Notes: generated by a model from the sequence alone, not told the origin. A stretch of DNA of 64,000 nucleotides from Robinsoniella peoriensis (GCF_000797495.1 NZ_JTGN01000022.1:1-64000); one strand, 5' to 3'. Counted from the stretch's first letter, positions 35,695 to 43,650 are shown. A program made the numbers and translations.

Positions 35695-36612
35695 TTACGG
35701 CAGCTGCCTTCCTGCTGCCATATACAACTCATACCACTCTTCCCTTGTAAGCGTAATATCCGATGCTTTGCAGATATCCGCCACCCTCTGTTTATTCGTA
35801 CTTCCCACGATTGCCTGTATTCTGGCCGGATGCCGCAGTATCCATGCAATTGCAATGGCATTATTTGAAACCTGATATTTTTCAGCCAGTCGGTCAATTG
35901 TCTTATTTAGCAGCGGGAATTTTTCATTATTTAAGAAGACACCTTCAAACATTCCATATTGGAACGGTGACCACGCCTGAATGGTGATATCTTTTAATCT
36001 GCAATATTCTAATACCCCTCCGTCACGGTTTGTTCCAGCGTCATTATGAATATTTACATTAATACCGGCATCTATGATTCCACAATGAGCAATACTAAAC
36101 TGCAGCTGGTTAATTAGAATTTTATTATCACAATATTTATTCAATAATTCCATTTGATATGGATTTTCATTGCTTACCCCGAAATAACGGACCTTTCCGG
36201 ATTTCTCCAGTTCCTGGAATGCACCGGCTACTTCCTCCGGTTCCATTAAGGTATCCGGGCGATGAAGCAGCAGGATATCCAGGTAATCCGTTTTTAATCG
36301 TTTCAGGCTGCCTTCTACCGAGTTGATTATATGTTCTTTAGAAAAATCAAAACAGCATCCCGGCCGTATCGCACACTTTGACTGAATCAGCATTCTGTTC
36401 CGAAGCCCCGCGTCTGTCACATCACCAAAAATCTCCTCGGCACTTCCTCCTGCGTAGATATCCGCATGACCAAAAAAATTAATTCCCTGATCCATAGCAG
36501 TATCAATCAATGACCTTACTGCTTCCTTTGTCTTTAATTCTGTGATTCTCATACATCCAAGTCCTATTTCCGGCACCTGGATTTTTCCATTTCCAATGTT
36601 GATATTTTTCAT
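35695..36612 (-). CDS. Aldo/keto reductase
   Basis: A 305-residue NAD(P)H-dependent aldo/keto reductase, (beta/alpha)8 barrel, cytoplasmic. It shows the family opening EIGLGCMRI, the DIYAGGSAEEIFGD segment with the catalytic Asp and Tyr, the Lys in QSKCAIR, the LLLHRPD motif with the catalytic His, the GVSNENPYQ motif, and the cofactor block AIVGSTNKQRV. It is closest in pattern to YdhF-type reductases. The second ATG (36610-36612) is preferred because AAGGAAA is then at better spacing; an ATG two codons upstream is possible. Convergent with gadB. Physiological substrate unknown. Confidence 0.9.
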   Translation of the reverse strand: MKNINIGNGKIQVPEIGLGCMRITELKTKEAVRSLIDTAMDQGINFFGHADIYAGGSAEEIFGDVTDAGLRNRMLIQSKCAIRPGCCFDFSKEHIINSVEGSLKRLKTDYLDILLLHRPDTLMEPEEVAGAFQELEKSGKVRYFGVSNENPYQMELLNKYCDNKILINQLQFSIAHCGIIDAGINVNIHNDAGTNRDGGVLEYCRLKDITIQAWSPFQYGMFEGVFLNNEKFPLLNKTIDRLAEKYQVSNNAIAIAWILRHPARIQAIVGSTNKQRVADICKASDITLTREEWYELYMAAGRQLP

Positions 36613-36802
36613 GTTCATTTCCTTTCTACTTTATTATTTTAACTTTATTATAGCTGATTTATAAGTTCTGTAGAAAGTTACCAGAATCAGGGAACAATTG
36701 TGGACATTTGCAAACCTTACATGCAACCGCCTCAGCTTCCTGATATAGATGATATCATCACTAGATAAAATAAACTAATTATTATAATTACCATTATTTA
36801 TC

Positions 36803-36831
36803 TTGAAATTTCTAATACTATATGCTATATT
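36803..36831 (+). promoter_or_regulatory. Promoter of antitoxin RNA
   Basis: -35 TTGAAA (36803-36808), 17-bp spacer, extended -10 TGC-TATATT (36826-36831). No open reading frame follows; instead a short hairpin-rich RNA ending in a strong terminator. Confidence 0.75.
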
Positions 36832-36837
36832 AAACAC

Positions 36838-36930
36838 ATAAAGAGCAACCGCCCACAAGGTGGGTTGACCTTATTTAGAGTAAGAAAAACCACCCGTTCG
36901 CTTGGTCAAAAGTTTCAGGGTGGTTTTTCT
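36838..36930 (+). ncRNA. Putative antitoxin RNA of a type I toxin-antitoxin module
   Basis: About 93 nt, from the predicted start to the end of the terminator. It contains a 5-bp hairpin CCCAC-AAG-GTGGG (about 36853-36865), then the terminator stem. It is transcribed toward the toxin gene and overlaps the 3' end of the toxin mRNA across the shared terminator, at least 48 nt of perfect complementarity. This matches the convergent layout of type I modules such as enterococcal par/Fst. Its 5' sequence AGAGCAACCG resembles the toxin transcript's 5' sequence AGAGCAATCG, both ending in TGACCTT. Confidence 0.65.
36883..36930. terminator. Shared bidirectional terminator of toxin and antitoxin
   Basis: AGAAAAACCACCC (36883-36895) pairs perfectly with GGGTGGTTTTTCT (36918-36930): a 13-bp stem with a 22-nt loop and T-tracts on both strands. 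It ends both the toxin mRNA (minus) and the antitoxin RNA (plus). Confidence 0.88.
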
Positions 36931-36937
36931 ATGTTCA

Positions 36938-37024
36938 TTAATGACAGATCATATAAATGAACGTCAGTAATCCTATAATAAACATTCCAAATGCCATTAA
37001 ATCCTTGAAATCGAAATGTTTCAT
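36938..37024 (-). CDS. Putative holin-like toxin (small hydrophobic peptide)
   Basis: A 28-residue peptide too short for ordinary gene calling. It starts with charged residues (MKHFDFKDLM), then a single hydrophobic helix (FGMFIIGLLTFIYMI), and ends CH. This is the layout of Hol-Tox type I toxins, which insert in the membrane. The ATG at 37022-37024 has GGAGG eight bases upstream; another ATG two codons earlier is too close to that site. Upstream is a near-consensus promoter and downstream a terminator shared with a convergent antitoxin RNA. I infer that free toxin mRNA is silenced by pairing with that RNA. Toxicity is not shown by sequence. Confidence 0.75.
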   Translation of the reverse strand: MKHFDFKDLMAFGMFIIGLLTFIYMICH

Positions 37025-37093
37025 AGACATCACCTCCATTCTATGTAAAATGAAGGTCAGCATCACCCCGTAACACGATTGCTCTTACCGAGA

Positions 37094-37122
37094 AGTATAG
37101 CATACAGGACACTAATTGACAA
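37094..37122 (-). promoter_or_regulatory. Toxin promoter
   Basis: Minus strand -35 TTGTCA (37117-37122), 17-bp spacer, extended -10 TGC-TATACT (37094-37099). It is stronger by consensus than many promoters in the window and predicts a leader of about 63 nt before the toxin ATG. Confidence 0.8.
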
Positions 37123-37199
37123 TATTTTTATCATTAAAATTTACTATGTTTTTTATTTTTTAAATATGCATCTTATTATATATAATTAGATCTAATTTC

Positions 37200-38054
37200 T
37201 TAAAAATTCTTCCGATATTCACTTGGCGTCATATGCGTAAACCGTTCAAAACATCTGCTGTATGTCAGCGTATTCTTAAATCCCACAGACTTTGCTATTG
37301 CATTTATGGACAATTTTGAGTAAGTCAGTAGTTCTTTTGATTTATTAACCCGGTATTCGTTTACGTACTGGTGTATTGTCATTCCCATATGATCTTTAAA
37401 CAGCTTGCAAAAATAATATTTTGAAAAGCTTACTTCGTTGCAGATCGTATCCACATCCAGATCATTTTTATAATTACCGGCTATATATTTCAGGGAAAGA
37501 TTTACTACTGTCTCCTGTACGGGTGTTATCTTTTTGGTTTCTAAAATACTGTTGGATATTTTATACAATTCAAAAAAAATATTATGTATAATCAGGCTTG
37601 CCTGCATATCATCCAGAACTTCTTTCTTAAAGGTTATCTGGCTCATTTCTAAAAACAGGTCCAGAATGCTGCTCAGTCTGTCGGTTGGGATTATACTGGA
37701 CTTATTTCTCACCAGATTGTAATATAGTTTTGCATGTGTACCCCGGATTATAATATAGAAATATTCCCAGTTTTTACTTGTACGGGTGAATGTAAGCGGC
37801 GTATTGCAGGAAGAAATTACGACATTATCCTGGTAGATATACTGGGTGCTTTGGTTTTTTGTGAACCGGACAACTCCCGAAACGGAATATAATAAAATAT
37901 AATCATAATAGTTATTTGCATTTCCCAGAATAAATTTTTTTTCATTGCAGAATCCACATTCTTTTACATAGAATGGCAGGCTCTCTGTCTGGTGGGAAAT
38001 TAGATTTGTTCTTTTTGTGTAATGATCCGGTAAATTTCTTTTAGGTAATATCAC
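37200..38054 (-). CDS. AraC-family transcriptional regulator
   Basis: A 284-residue regulator with an N-terminal AraC-type ligand domain (about 15-165, including YILLYSVSGVVRFTKN and WEYFYIIIRGTHAKLYYNL) and C-terminal double helix-turn-helix (LDVDTICNEVSFSKYYFCKL and INAIAKSVGFKNTLTYSRCF). I choose the GTG at 38052-38054 because GGAGG lies 9 bases upstream; an ATG 16 codons further up lacks a ribosome binding site. It is divergent from the CUT2 importer operon at 38302, whose control region carries a 21-bp-phased direct repeat suited to AraC proteins. It probably activates that importer on sensing its sugar. Confidence 0.9.
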   Translation of the reverse strand: MILPKRNLPDHYTKRTNLISHQTESLPFYVKECGFCNEKKFILGNANNYYDYILLYSVSGVVRFTKNQSTQYIYQDNVVISSCNTPLTFTRTSKNWEYFYIIIRGTHAKLYYNLVRNKSSIIPTDRLSSILDLFLEMSQITFKKEVLDDMQASLIIHNIFFELYKISNSILETKKITPVQETVVNLSLKYIAGNYKNDLDVDTICNEVSFSKYYFCKLFKDHMGMTIHQYVNEYRVNKSKELLTYSKLSINAIAKSVGFKNTLTYSRCFERFTHMTPSEYRKNF

Positions 38055-38176
38055 AATGAAGACCCTCCAATTAAAAACTGTATTGTTAACTTTTTTCGTC
38101 ATGCGTTAACATTCATTTAAAAATTATATAATAAATCCTTTATTTTTTCAAAAATAATAGTAAGATAGTCCAAAAT

Positions 38177-38211
38177 AACAATTTTTGATAGCAGAAAAAC
38201 AATTTTTGATA
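38177..38211 (+). promoter_or_regulatory. AraC-type operator: 21-bp-phased direct repeat
   Basis: Two identical 14-bp copies of AACAATTTTTGATA, at 38177-38190 and 38198-38211, start exactly 21 bp apart, two helical turns. The second copy abuts the predicted -35 of the importer operon. AraC-family activators bind such direct half-sites on one DNA face. The likely binder is the divergent regulator at 37200-38054. Confidence 0.75.
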
Positions 38212-38241
38212 TTGAAAAACAAAAAAATCGGGGTAGTATAT
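38212..38241 (+). promoter_or_regulatory. Predicted promoter of CUT2 importer operon C
   Basis: -35 TTGAAA (38212-38217), an 18-bp spacer and -10 TATATG (38236-38241), directly following the repeat operator. The weak -10 suits positive control. Confidence 0.5.
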
Positions 38242-38301
38242 GCTTATCACAACGATCACAACACACAGTACCACAAAAAATTAATAAGGGAAAGGGGAAT
38301 A

Positions 38302-39810
38302 ATGATGAATGATTTTATCTTAGAGTTGAAAGACGTTGTAAAAACCTTCGGCGGAGTAACAGCATTGAATGGTGTTCACTTTCAACTTAAGAGAGGTGAA
38401 ATACATGCTCTTATGGGTGAAAATGGAGCCGGTAAATCTACGTTTATTAAAGTCATAACCGGGGTTCATCAACCGGACAGCGGTATTATGCTTCTGGAGG
38501 GTGAAAAGATCACCCTGCGCTCCACTGCTGATTCCGCCAAGCTGGGAATTGCAGCTATCTACCAGCATGTAACTGCATTTCCTGATTTATCGGTGACTGA
38601 AAATATTTTTATGGGTCAGGAGCTCAAAAATAAAGTTGGTTTGTATAACTGGAAGCTAATGACCCAAAGAGCGAAAGAACTGATTCTGCCGCTCAGCGGA
38701 GAAATTGATGTCAGCAAACCTATGGGAGCTCTCAGTGTAGCCCAGCAGCAACTGGTAGAAATAGCAAAGGCGCTGTCCAGAGATGCACGCATTCTGATTA
38801 TGGATGAGCCTACGGCATCTTTAACCAGAACAGAATGCGAACAACTGTACCAGATTGCGGAACGTTTAAGAGATGAAGGCGTATCCATTATATTTATTAC
38901 ACATAAATTTGAAGACATGTATCGGTTGGCAAGCCGGGTTACGGTATTCCGGGATTCCAGGTACATAGGCAGCTGGGATGTGGAGAAAATCTCCAATCAG
39001 AAGCTGATAGCAGAAATGGTAGGGCGTGAACTAAGTCAGATGTACCCCACCAAAAACTCCAAAATCGAAGATGTTGTGCTGGAAGTAGAAAACCTGTCAA
39101 AAGAAGGTTACTTTAAAAATGTTTCCTTTCAGGTGCGAAAAGGGGAAATACTGGCAATTACAGGACTTGTTGGCGCTGGAAGGACAGAAGTATGTCAGAA
39201 CATCTTTGGTATTATGAAACCAGATTCCGGTTCGATTAAACTGGAAGGAAAAGAAGTTAAAATCCGCACCCCCATTGATGCGTTGCAGTATGGAATTGGA
39301 CTGCTTCCGGAGGACCGGCAGATACAGGGGCTTGTGAATGAACTTCCTATTTACCAAAATGTTTCCTCCGCCGTAATGAAAAAGTTTACAAAAGGCATTC
39401 TTTTACAGGAAGAGGATGAAATGAAAAATGCCATTTCTTTATGCCAGAAGATTCAGTTAAAAGCAAAAGATATCAGCGCGCCACCCTCCTCTTTATCCGG
39501 CGGTAATCAGCAAAAAGTAGTATTTGCAAAGTTACTGAGCTGTGATTTAAAGGTTCTGATCTTAGATGAGCCCACAAAGGGCATTGACGTGGGCGCTAAA
39601 TATTCTATATATGAAATTATGAATGAGCTTGCAGCAAATGGATATGCCATTATCATGGTTTCTTCCGAAATGCCGGAAGTACTTGGAATGGCAGACCGTA
39701 TTGTAGTTATGAAGTCCGGACGTGTCACCGGTCAGTTTGAGTCTGGCGGAACTACTCAGGAAATGATTCTGGAAGCTTCTTTAAAAAACAAAGACGGAAA
39801 GGAGGAGTAA
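38302..39810 (+). CDS. Sugar ABC transporter ATPase, double domain (RbsA/RhaT type), importer C
   Basis: A 503-residue tandem-ABC ATPase of the CUT2 family. First domain: Walker A GENGAGKST, signature LSVAQQQLVEIAKAL and Walker B ILIMDEPTA. Second domain: degenerate Walker A GLVGAGRTE, signature LSGGNQQK and Walker B LILDEPTKGIDVG. The start is the ATG at 38302, with AAAGGGG upstream; a longer in-frame reading into the promoter is not used. It is first of a four-gene operon (ATPase, two permeases, binding protein). It energises uptake of a monosaccharide, probably L-rhamnose given the RhaM gene nearby, though related systems carry ribose or autoinducer-2. Confidence 0.93.
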   Translation: MMNDFILELKDVVKTFGGVTALNGVHFQLKRGEIHALMGENGAGKSTFIKVITGVHQPDSGIMLLEGEKITLRSTADSAKLGIAAIYQHVTAFPDLSVTENIFMGQELKNKVGLYNWKLMTQRAKELILPLSGEIDVSKPMGALSVAQQQLVEIAKALSRDARILIMDEPTASLTRTECEQLYQIAERLRDEGVSIIFITHKFEDMYRLASRVTVFRDSRYIGSWDVEKISNQKLIAEMVGRELSQMYPTKNSKIEDVVLEVENLSKEGYFKNVSFQVRKGEILAITGLVGAGRTEVCQNIFGIMKPDSGSIKLEGKEVKIRTPIDALQYGIGLLPEDRQIQGLVNELPIYQNVSSAVMKKFTKGILLQEEDEMKNAISLCQKIQLKAKDISAPPSSLSGGNQQKVVFAKLLSCDLKVLILDEPTKGIDVGAKYSIYEIMNELAANGYAIIMVSSEMPEVLGMADRIVVMKSGRVTGQFESGGTTQEMILEASLKNKDGKEE

Positions 39811-39813
39811 GAG

Positions 39814-40818
39814 ATGAAGTCGGATAAAAATACATTTATGGAAAAAATTACAGGCAACAGAAACTTTGGACTTTTGGTTGGATTTGCTGTACTGCTGGCC
39901 GCAGCTGCTTTTATCACACCTTCCATGTACTCCTTAACTTCAATACTGAACATGCTGCGAAACAATGCCGTATATGCACTTCTTGCAGTAGGGATGATGA
40001 TGGTTATCATCACAGGAGGGATTGACTTATCTGTAGCATCTACATTAAGTTTAGCCGGAGTTATCTGCTCCTCTCTGATGAACAGCTATCAGAATATCCC
40101 GGGAATCGTCTGGGTTATTCTGGGTATTGCAGTCGGTATTTTATGTGGTGCTTTTAATGGATTTATCGTAGGTTATTTAAAAATGGTCCCCATGATTGCA
40201 ACGCTAGGTACCATGTATATTTTCCGCGGACTGGCATTTCTCTGCAGCGGTGGCAACTGGTGGTTTCCTCACCAGTTTACAGATAATTATGTTACCTTTT
40301 CTTCCGGTCAGTTCCTTGGTATCTATAATATTTTATGGTTTGTAATCGTAATCTTTGTACTTGCCGGTATTTTTCTTGGCTATACCTCTTACGGCAGACG
40401 TATTTATGCCATTGGTACAAACCGGGAATCAGCTAAAGTTGCCGGTATCAAAGAAGCCAGGGTTACCTTTATGGCATTTACAATCTGTGGTGCACTTGCC
40501 GGACTGTCCGGAATGCTTTACACCGCAAATTACTCAATCTGCTATTATGGCATGGGTGAGGGTTATGAAATGCAGGCCATTGCCATTTGTATTCTGGGCG
40601 GTGTCAGCATCACCGGCGGAAGAGGTAAGATAGACGGTGTAATTATAGGATTTTTGATGATGAGCGTAATAACCTATTTCATCAGTTTACTCCCGGGACT
40701 TAGTGTGTGGCAAGATGCCATCCAGGGTGCAATCATAATTATTGCTGTAGCAATTAATTTATTTACACTGCGCTCCTCTGAAAAAAGAGTTTTAAAGGAA
40801 AGGGGTGCTTTGATATAA
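39814..40818 (+). CDS. Sugar ABC transporter permease (RbsC-like), importer C subunit 1
   Basis: A 334-residue CUT2 permease with about eight to ten transmembrane segments. Family blocks are VGMMMVIITGGIDLSVASTL, MVPMIATLGTMYIFRGLAFL, YGRRIYAIGTNRESAKVAGI and the loop GVSITGGRGKIDGV. It follows the ATPase gene by 3 bp with AGGAGG, and overlaps the second permease by one base. Two different permeases suggest a heterodimeric channel, as in rhamnose and autoinducer-2 importers. Confidence 0.93.
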   Translation: MKSDKNTFMEKITGNRNFGLLVGFAVLLAAAAFITPSMYSLTSILNMLRNNAVYALLAVGMMMVIITGGIDLSVASTLSLAGVICSSLMNSYQNIPGIVWVILGIAVGILCGAFNGFIVGYLKMVPMIATLGTMYIFRGLAFLCSGGNWWFPHQFTDNYVTFSSGQFLGIYNILWFVIVIFVLAGIFLGYTSYGRRIYAIGTNRESAKVAGIKEARVTFMAFTICGALAGLSGMLYTANYSICYYGMGEGYEMQAIAICILGGVSITGGRGKIDGVIIGFLMMSVITYFISLLPGLSVWQDAIQGAIIIIAVAINLFTLRSSEKRVLKERGALI

Positions 40819-42077
40819 TGAGCGGCGAACTTAAGACACCTGCCAGAGATCTGGCGGTGAAAGAAAAATTTAAATTATCCCGGTTTTTGGTTAAGTGGGA
40901 AATGATACTTGTCTATATTTTACTAGCAATTAATCTGGTGCTAATGGCTACCAGACCCGGACTTTACTTTTCCGCCGGTACCATTCAGTCCATTATTCAA
41001 TCCGGTATGGATCTGTCCCCGCTTGTATTGGGTATGATCTTCGTACTTATGCTTGGAGACATTGATGTATCCGTTGCAGCAATCATGATTGTTGCTTCTA
41101 TGGTTACCGGTTTAAGCATGGATGCCGGTATCCCAATGATCTTAAGTGTATTATTTGGAATTGCTGCCGGAGGTGTATGTGGTGCATTTAACGGATTTTT
41201 GATTGCTTACATAAAAATGCCTGCAGTTATTGTTACCATTTCTACCTCCATGCTCTTTCGCGGAATTGTAAAAATTATTCTGGATGTAAACGTTTTAAAG
41301 CATTTCCCAAAATTTTATACGGATATCGCATGGCTGAATATTGCTGGCATACCGGTTGCTCTATTACTGTTTTTACTGATGGCTGCAATTTTTGTACTGT
41401 TTCTTCACCGTTCATCCTTTGGGCGAAAGTTATACATTATCGGCAATAATGCTACGGTAGCCACCTATTCCGGTATTAGTGTAGAGCATACCAAAATGGT
41501 TATTTTTGTTTTAATGGGAGTTATGGCAGGAATTGCTTCCATATTTTTTGTGGGTCGTATGGGCGGCGGTGTAAGTTCCACCATGGGCACCGGTTATGAG
41601 TTAGATGCTATTGCAATTTGTGTACTTGGCGGTGTCTCAACGAACGGAGGAAAAGGCAAAGTATATGGACCTGTGATTGGTACGCTTATTATGGCTTTTC
41701 TCATTTATACACTGGGATTAATGGGTGTGGATGCCAACTCCCGCAAAATATTAACCGGTTTTATATTAATTATTGCCGTACTGATCCCTAACGTTAACAA
41801 ACAGCTGATCGAAAACATCAAGCTGATGATACTTTATTCAAATAACAAAAATATTGAAGCAGTAAACTTAAAAGCGCTGGAAGAAGTGAAGACCATGAAA
41901 ACATTAATTGCGCAGATTAAGAAGGACGAAAAATTAAGTGAACCGGAAAAAGCGGCAAAAATAAAAAAATATGAAGAAAAGATTGTAACTGTCCAGACAA
42001 AATGTAAAGAAACATCGGCATCCCTGAAATCAGAACTAAAAGAAGAAACAAAAAAGGCGAAGCAGCGCTTTTCCTGA
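40818..42077 (+). CDS. Sugar ABC transporter permease (RbsC-like) with charged C-terminal tail, importer C subunit 2
   Basis: A 419-residue CUT2 permease. Residues about 30-325 are the usual membrane domain (VLMLGDIDVSVAAIMIVASM, FGRKLYIIGNNATVATYSGI, GGVSTNGGKGKVYGPVIGTL). From about 330 an extra 90-residue tail follows, rich in Lys and Glu and predicted coiled coil (EEVKTMKTLIAQIKKDEKL, YEEKIVTVQTKCKETSASL). The homologous permeases in this window end near 334 residues without such a tail. It would lie in the cytoplasm next to the ATPase. Function of the tail is unknown. The start overlaps the stop of the previous gene (TAATG). Confidence 0.92.
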   Translation: MSGELKTPARDLAVKEKFKLSRFLVKWEMILVYILLAINLVLMATRPGLYFSAGTIQSIIQSGMDLSPLVLGMIFVLMLGDIDVSVAAIMIVASMVTGLSMDAGIPMILSVLFGIAAGGVCGAFNGFLIAYIKMPAVIVTISTSMLFRGIVKIILDVNVLKHFPKFYTDIAWLNIAGIPVALLLFLLMAAIFVLFLHRSSFGRKLYIIGNNATVATYSGISVEHTKMVIFVLMGVMAGIASIFFVGRMGGGVSSTMGTGYELDAIAICVLGGVSTNGGKGKVYGPVIGTLIMAFLIYTLGLMGVDANSRKILTGFILIIAVLIPNVNKQLIENIKLMILYSNNKNIEAVNLKALEEVKTMKTLIAQIKKDEKLSEPEKAAKIKKYEEKIVTVQTKCKETSASLKSELKEETKKAKQRFS

Positions 42078-42159
42078 TGCAGAGAAAAAACTCTTGTGTT
42101 ATAAACAATAGCAAGACCATCTGTCCTGATATTGCTTATATATAGTCAATAACCCAACA

Positions 42160-42240
42160 CGAGGGGGCAGAAGCTGACCCTCGCGGCAGTGCAGCCGCCA
42201 AATGAAACCATAAGCGCGGCCGTTTAGCTAACTGCCCGGG
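42160..42240 (+). ncRNA. GC-rich structured element inside importer C operon
   Basis: In an AT-rich 190-bp gap between permease and binding-protein genes lies an 80-nt GC-rich block with competing pairings. Fold A: CGAGGG (42160-42165) with CCCTCG (42178-42183), plus GCGGC (42183-42187) with GCCGC (42194-42198). Fold B: GGGCAG (42165-42170) with CTGCCC (42232-42237) enclosing GCCGC (42194-42198) with GCGGC (42216-42220). It ends 17 nt before the ribosome binding site of the binding-protein gene. It matches no riboswitch I know. It may be a stability hairpin or a switch. Confidence 0.5.
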
Positions 42241-42269
42241 AAAATAAAATGAAAATGGAGGATAACAAC

Positions 42270-43481
42270 ATGAAAAAGGTAAGAAGATTTTTAGCACTTG
42301 GACTTTGCGTATCAATGGTATTAGGATCATTAGCAGGATGTAGTTCAACAAAACCAACAGCAAGCGGGTCTGAGGCAGGCGGAACAGCAGAAACACAGGC
42401 AGCAAAAGCAGATGGCAATACTTCCGGAGGCTCCTCCGATTCTCTGGAAGGTTCACATGTATTCATGTTCAAAAGCACCGGAAACTCTTTTGGTGATCTG
42501 ATGTTCGAAGGATTTGATGAGTATATGAAGGGTGAGGGGCAGAATGCTGTTTATAAAAGCCCCGCCGAAACAACGGTAGCCGCACAGGTTCAGCTGCTGG
42601 ATGAATTAATTACACAAAAAGTTGCTTCTATTACCATCTCCACAAATGGCGATACCGGATATGACGAAGTATTTAAAAAGGCAAAAGAAGCAGGAATTCC
42701 AATTACCTCCATTGATTCCGAAGCAAATCCGGAATACCGCGTTACCCATATTAACCAGGCTGAAGTTCAGGATATTGGATCTAACCTGGTACAGGCGGGC
42801 GTATTAATTACGCTGGGAGTTGACTATCCGGAAGACGGTGACATGAAGGCTGCAGTTACAAAAGCGCTTAGTGACTACTCCCAGGATGAAATAAAACTTG
42901 GTGTACTTTCCGCATCCATTGACACTCCGGTACAGAACAGCTGGATTGCCGCCATGGAAAAAGAATTGGCTGATCCGGTATATGCCGGAAAAGTAAGTCC
43001 GGACTTAGACAAAAAATACGGAAATGATGACCTGACTGAATCCACAACCCAGGCACAGGCATTTATTGCAGAAAATAAAGTAGACTGCATTATCTCCCCA
43101 ACAACCGTAGGTATCGCAGCAGCGGGACAATCTTTAAAATCTGCAAACAGTAAAATTAAACTAACCGGTCTTGGACTTCCATCCGAAATGCAGTCTTTCA
43201 TGCCTGCCAAGGCTGATGAAGATGCTTTCGCATATGTCTGCCCTTATATGATGCTCTGGGATGTAATTCATCTGGGCGCCGTAGCCGCAGCTTCTACATT
43301 GGCTTCCCTGGACAAATCTTTTGACGGAAAAGCCGGCTCTTCATTTACCATGAAGGCATTCCGCGACTATCCGGAAGAGAAATACGAAGCTTACCAAAGC
43401 GGTGACGGTACAGCCGTACTTGCCGGACAGCCTTATATCTTCTACAAAGAAAATATGGTTGAGTGGATTTCTAAATTATAA
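42270..43481 (+). CDS. Sugar-binding lipoprotein of importer C (RbsB/RhaS-like)
   Basis: A 403-residue periplasmic-binding-protein-fold lipoprotein. The signal peptide ends at lipobox LAGC; a Gly/Ser/Thr-rich linker (about 22-60) leads to the two-lobed domain (VAAQVQLLDELITQKVASIT, TGLGLPSEM, CPYMMLWDVIHLGAVAA). The TGLGLPSEM block recurs in the paralogue at 44143 and resembles rhamnose-binding RhaS proteins. The ATG at 42270 has GGAGG upstream. It is the last gene of importer C, behind the GC-rich structured element, and is followed by a hairpin. Confidence 0.92.
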   Translation: MKKVRRFLALGLCVSMVLGSLAGCSSTKPTASGSEAGGTAETQAAKADGNTSGGSSDSLEGSHVFMFKSTGNSFGDLMFEGFDEYMKGEGQNAVYKSPAETTVAAQVQLLDELITQKVASITISTNGDTGYDEVFKKAKEAGIPITSIDSEANPEYRVTHINQAEVQDIGSNLVQAGVLITLGVDYPEDGDMKAAVTKALSDYSQDEIKLGVLSASIDTPVQNSWIAAMEKELADPVYAGKVSPDLDKKYGNDDLTESTTQAQAFIAENKVDCIISPTTVGIAAAGQSLKSANSKIKLTGLGLPSEMQSFMPAKADEDAFAYVCPYMMLWDVIHLGAVAAASTLASLDKSFDGKAGSSFTMKAFRDYPEEKYEAYQSGDGTAVLAGQPYIFYKENMVEWISKL

Positions 43482-43562
43482 TACAGCTTACAGCGCCGGA
43501 GTTTGGGTTATAGACAAGGATTGGCTGTAAATCTTTATAGGATTATTCAATTACCCAAAATT

Positions 43563-43600
43563 ATAGCCATGCGCCCCAGTATTTGCAGACGCATGGCTAT
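43563..43600 (+). terminator. Hairpin after importer C operon
   Basis: A perfect 11-bp stem: ATAGCCATGCG (43563-43573) with CGCATGGCTAT (43590-43600), 16-nt loop. The following T-tract is poor. It sits between convergent genes and may serve both. Confidence 0.55.
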
Positions 43601-43603
43601 TTA

Positions 43604-43650
43604 ATTGACTTATTTGATTGACTTATTTAATTGACTTATTTGATTGACTT
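43604..43650. repeat. 13-bp tandem repeat
   Basis: About 3.6 copies of ATTGACTTATTTR, alternating G and A at the last base, so the true period may be 26 bp. It lies between the importer C hairpin and the rhamnose mutarotase gene. It is probably a slippage product. Confidence 0.8.

Noticed and set aside
36748..36759. 12-bp palindrome GATGATATCATC upstream of the aldo/keto reductase
   Set aside because: It is AT-rich and short, with no second copy and no clear relation to a promoter. Chance occurrence is likely.
42160..42240. Cobalamin, ZTP or c-di-GMP riboswitch
   Set aside because: The short GC-rich helices and CTGCCCGGG end recalled these classes, but the conserved core motifs of each are absent. 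I report it only as an unclassified structured element.
43604..43650. CRISPR-like array
   Set aside because: The units are 13 bp with no spacers between them, and there are no cas genes. It is a simple tandem repeat.
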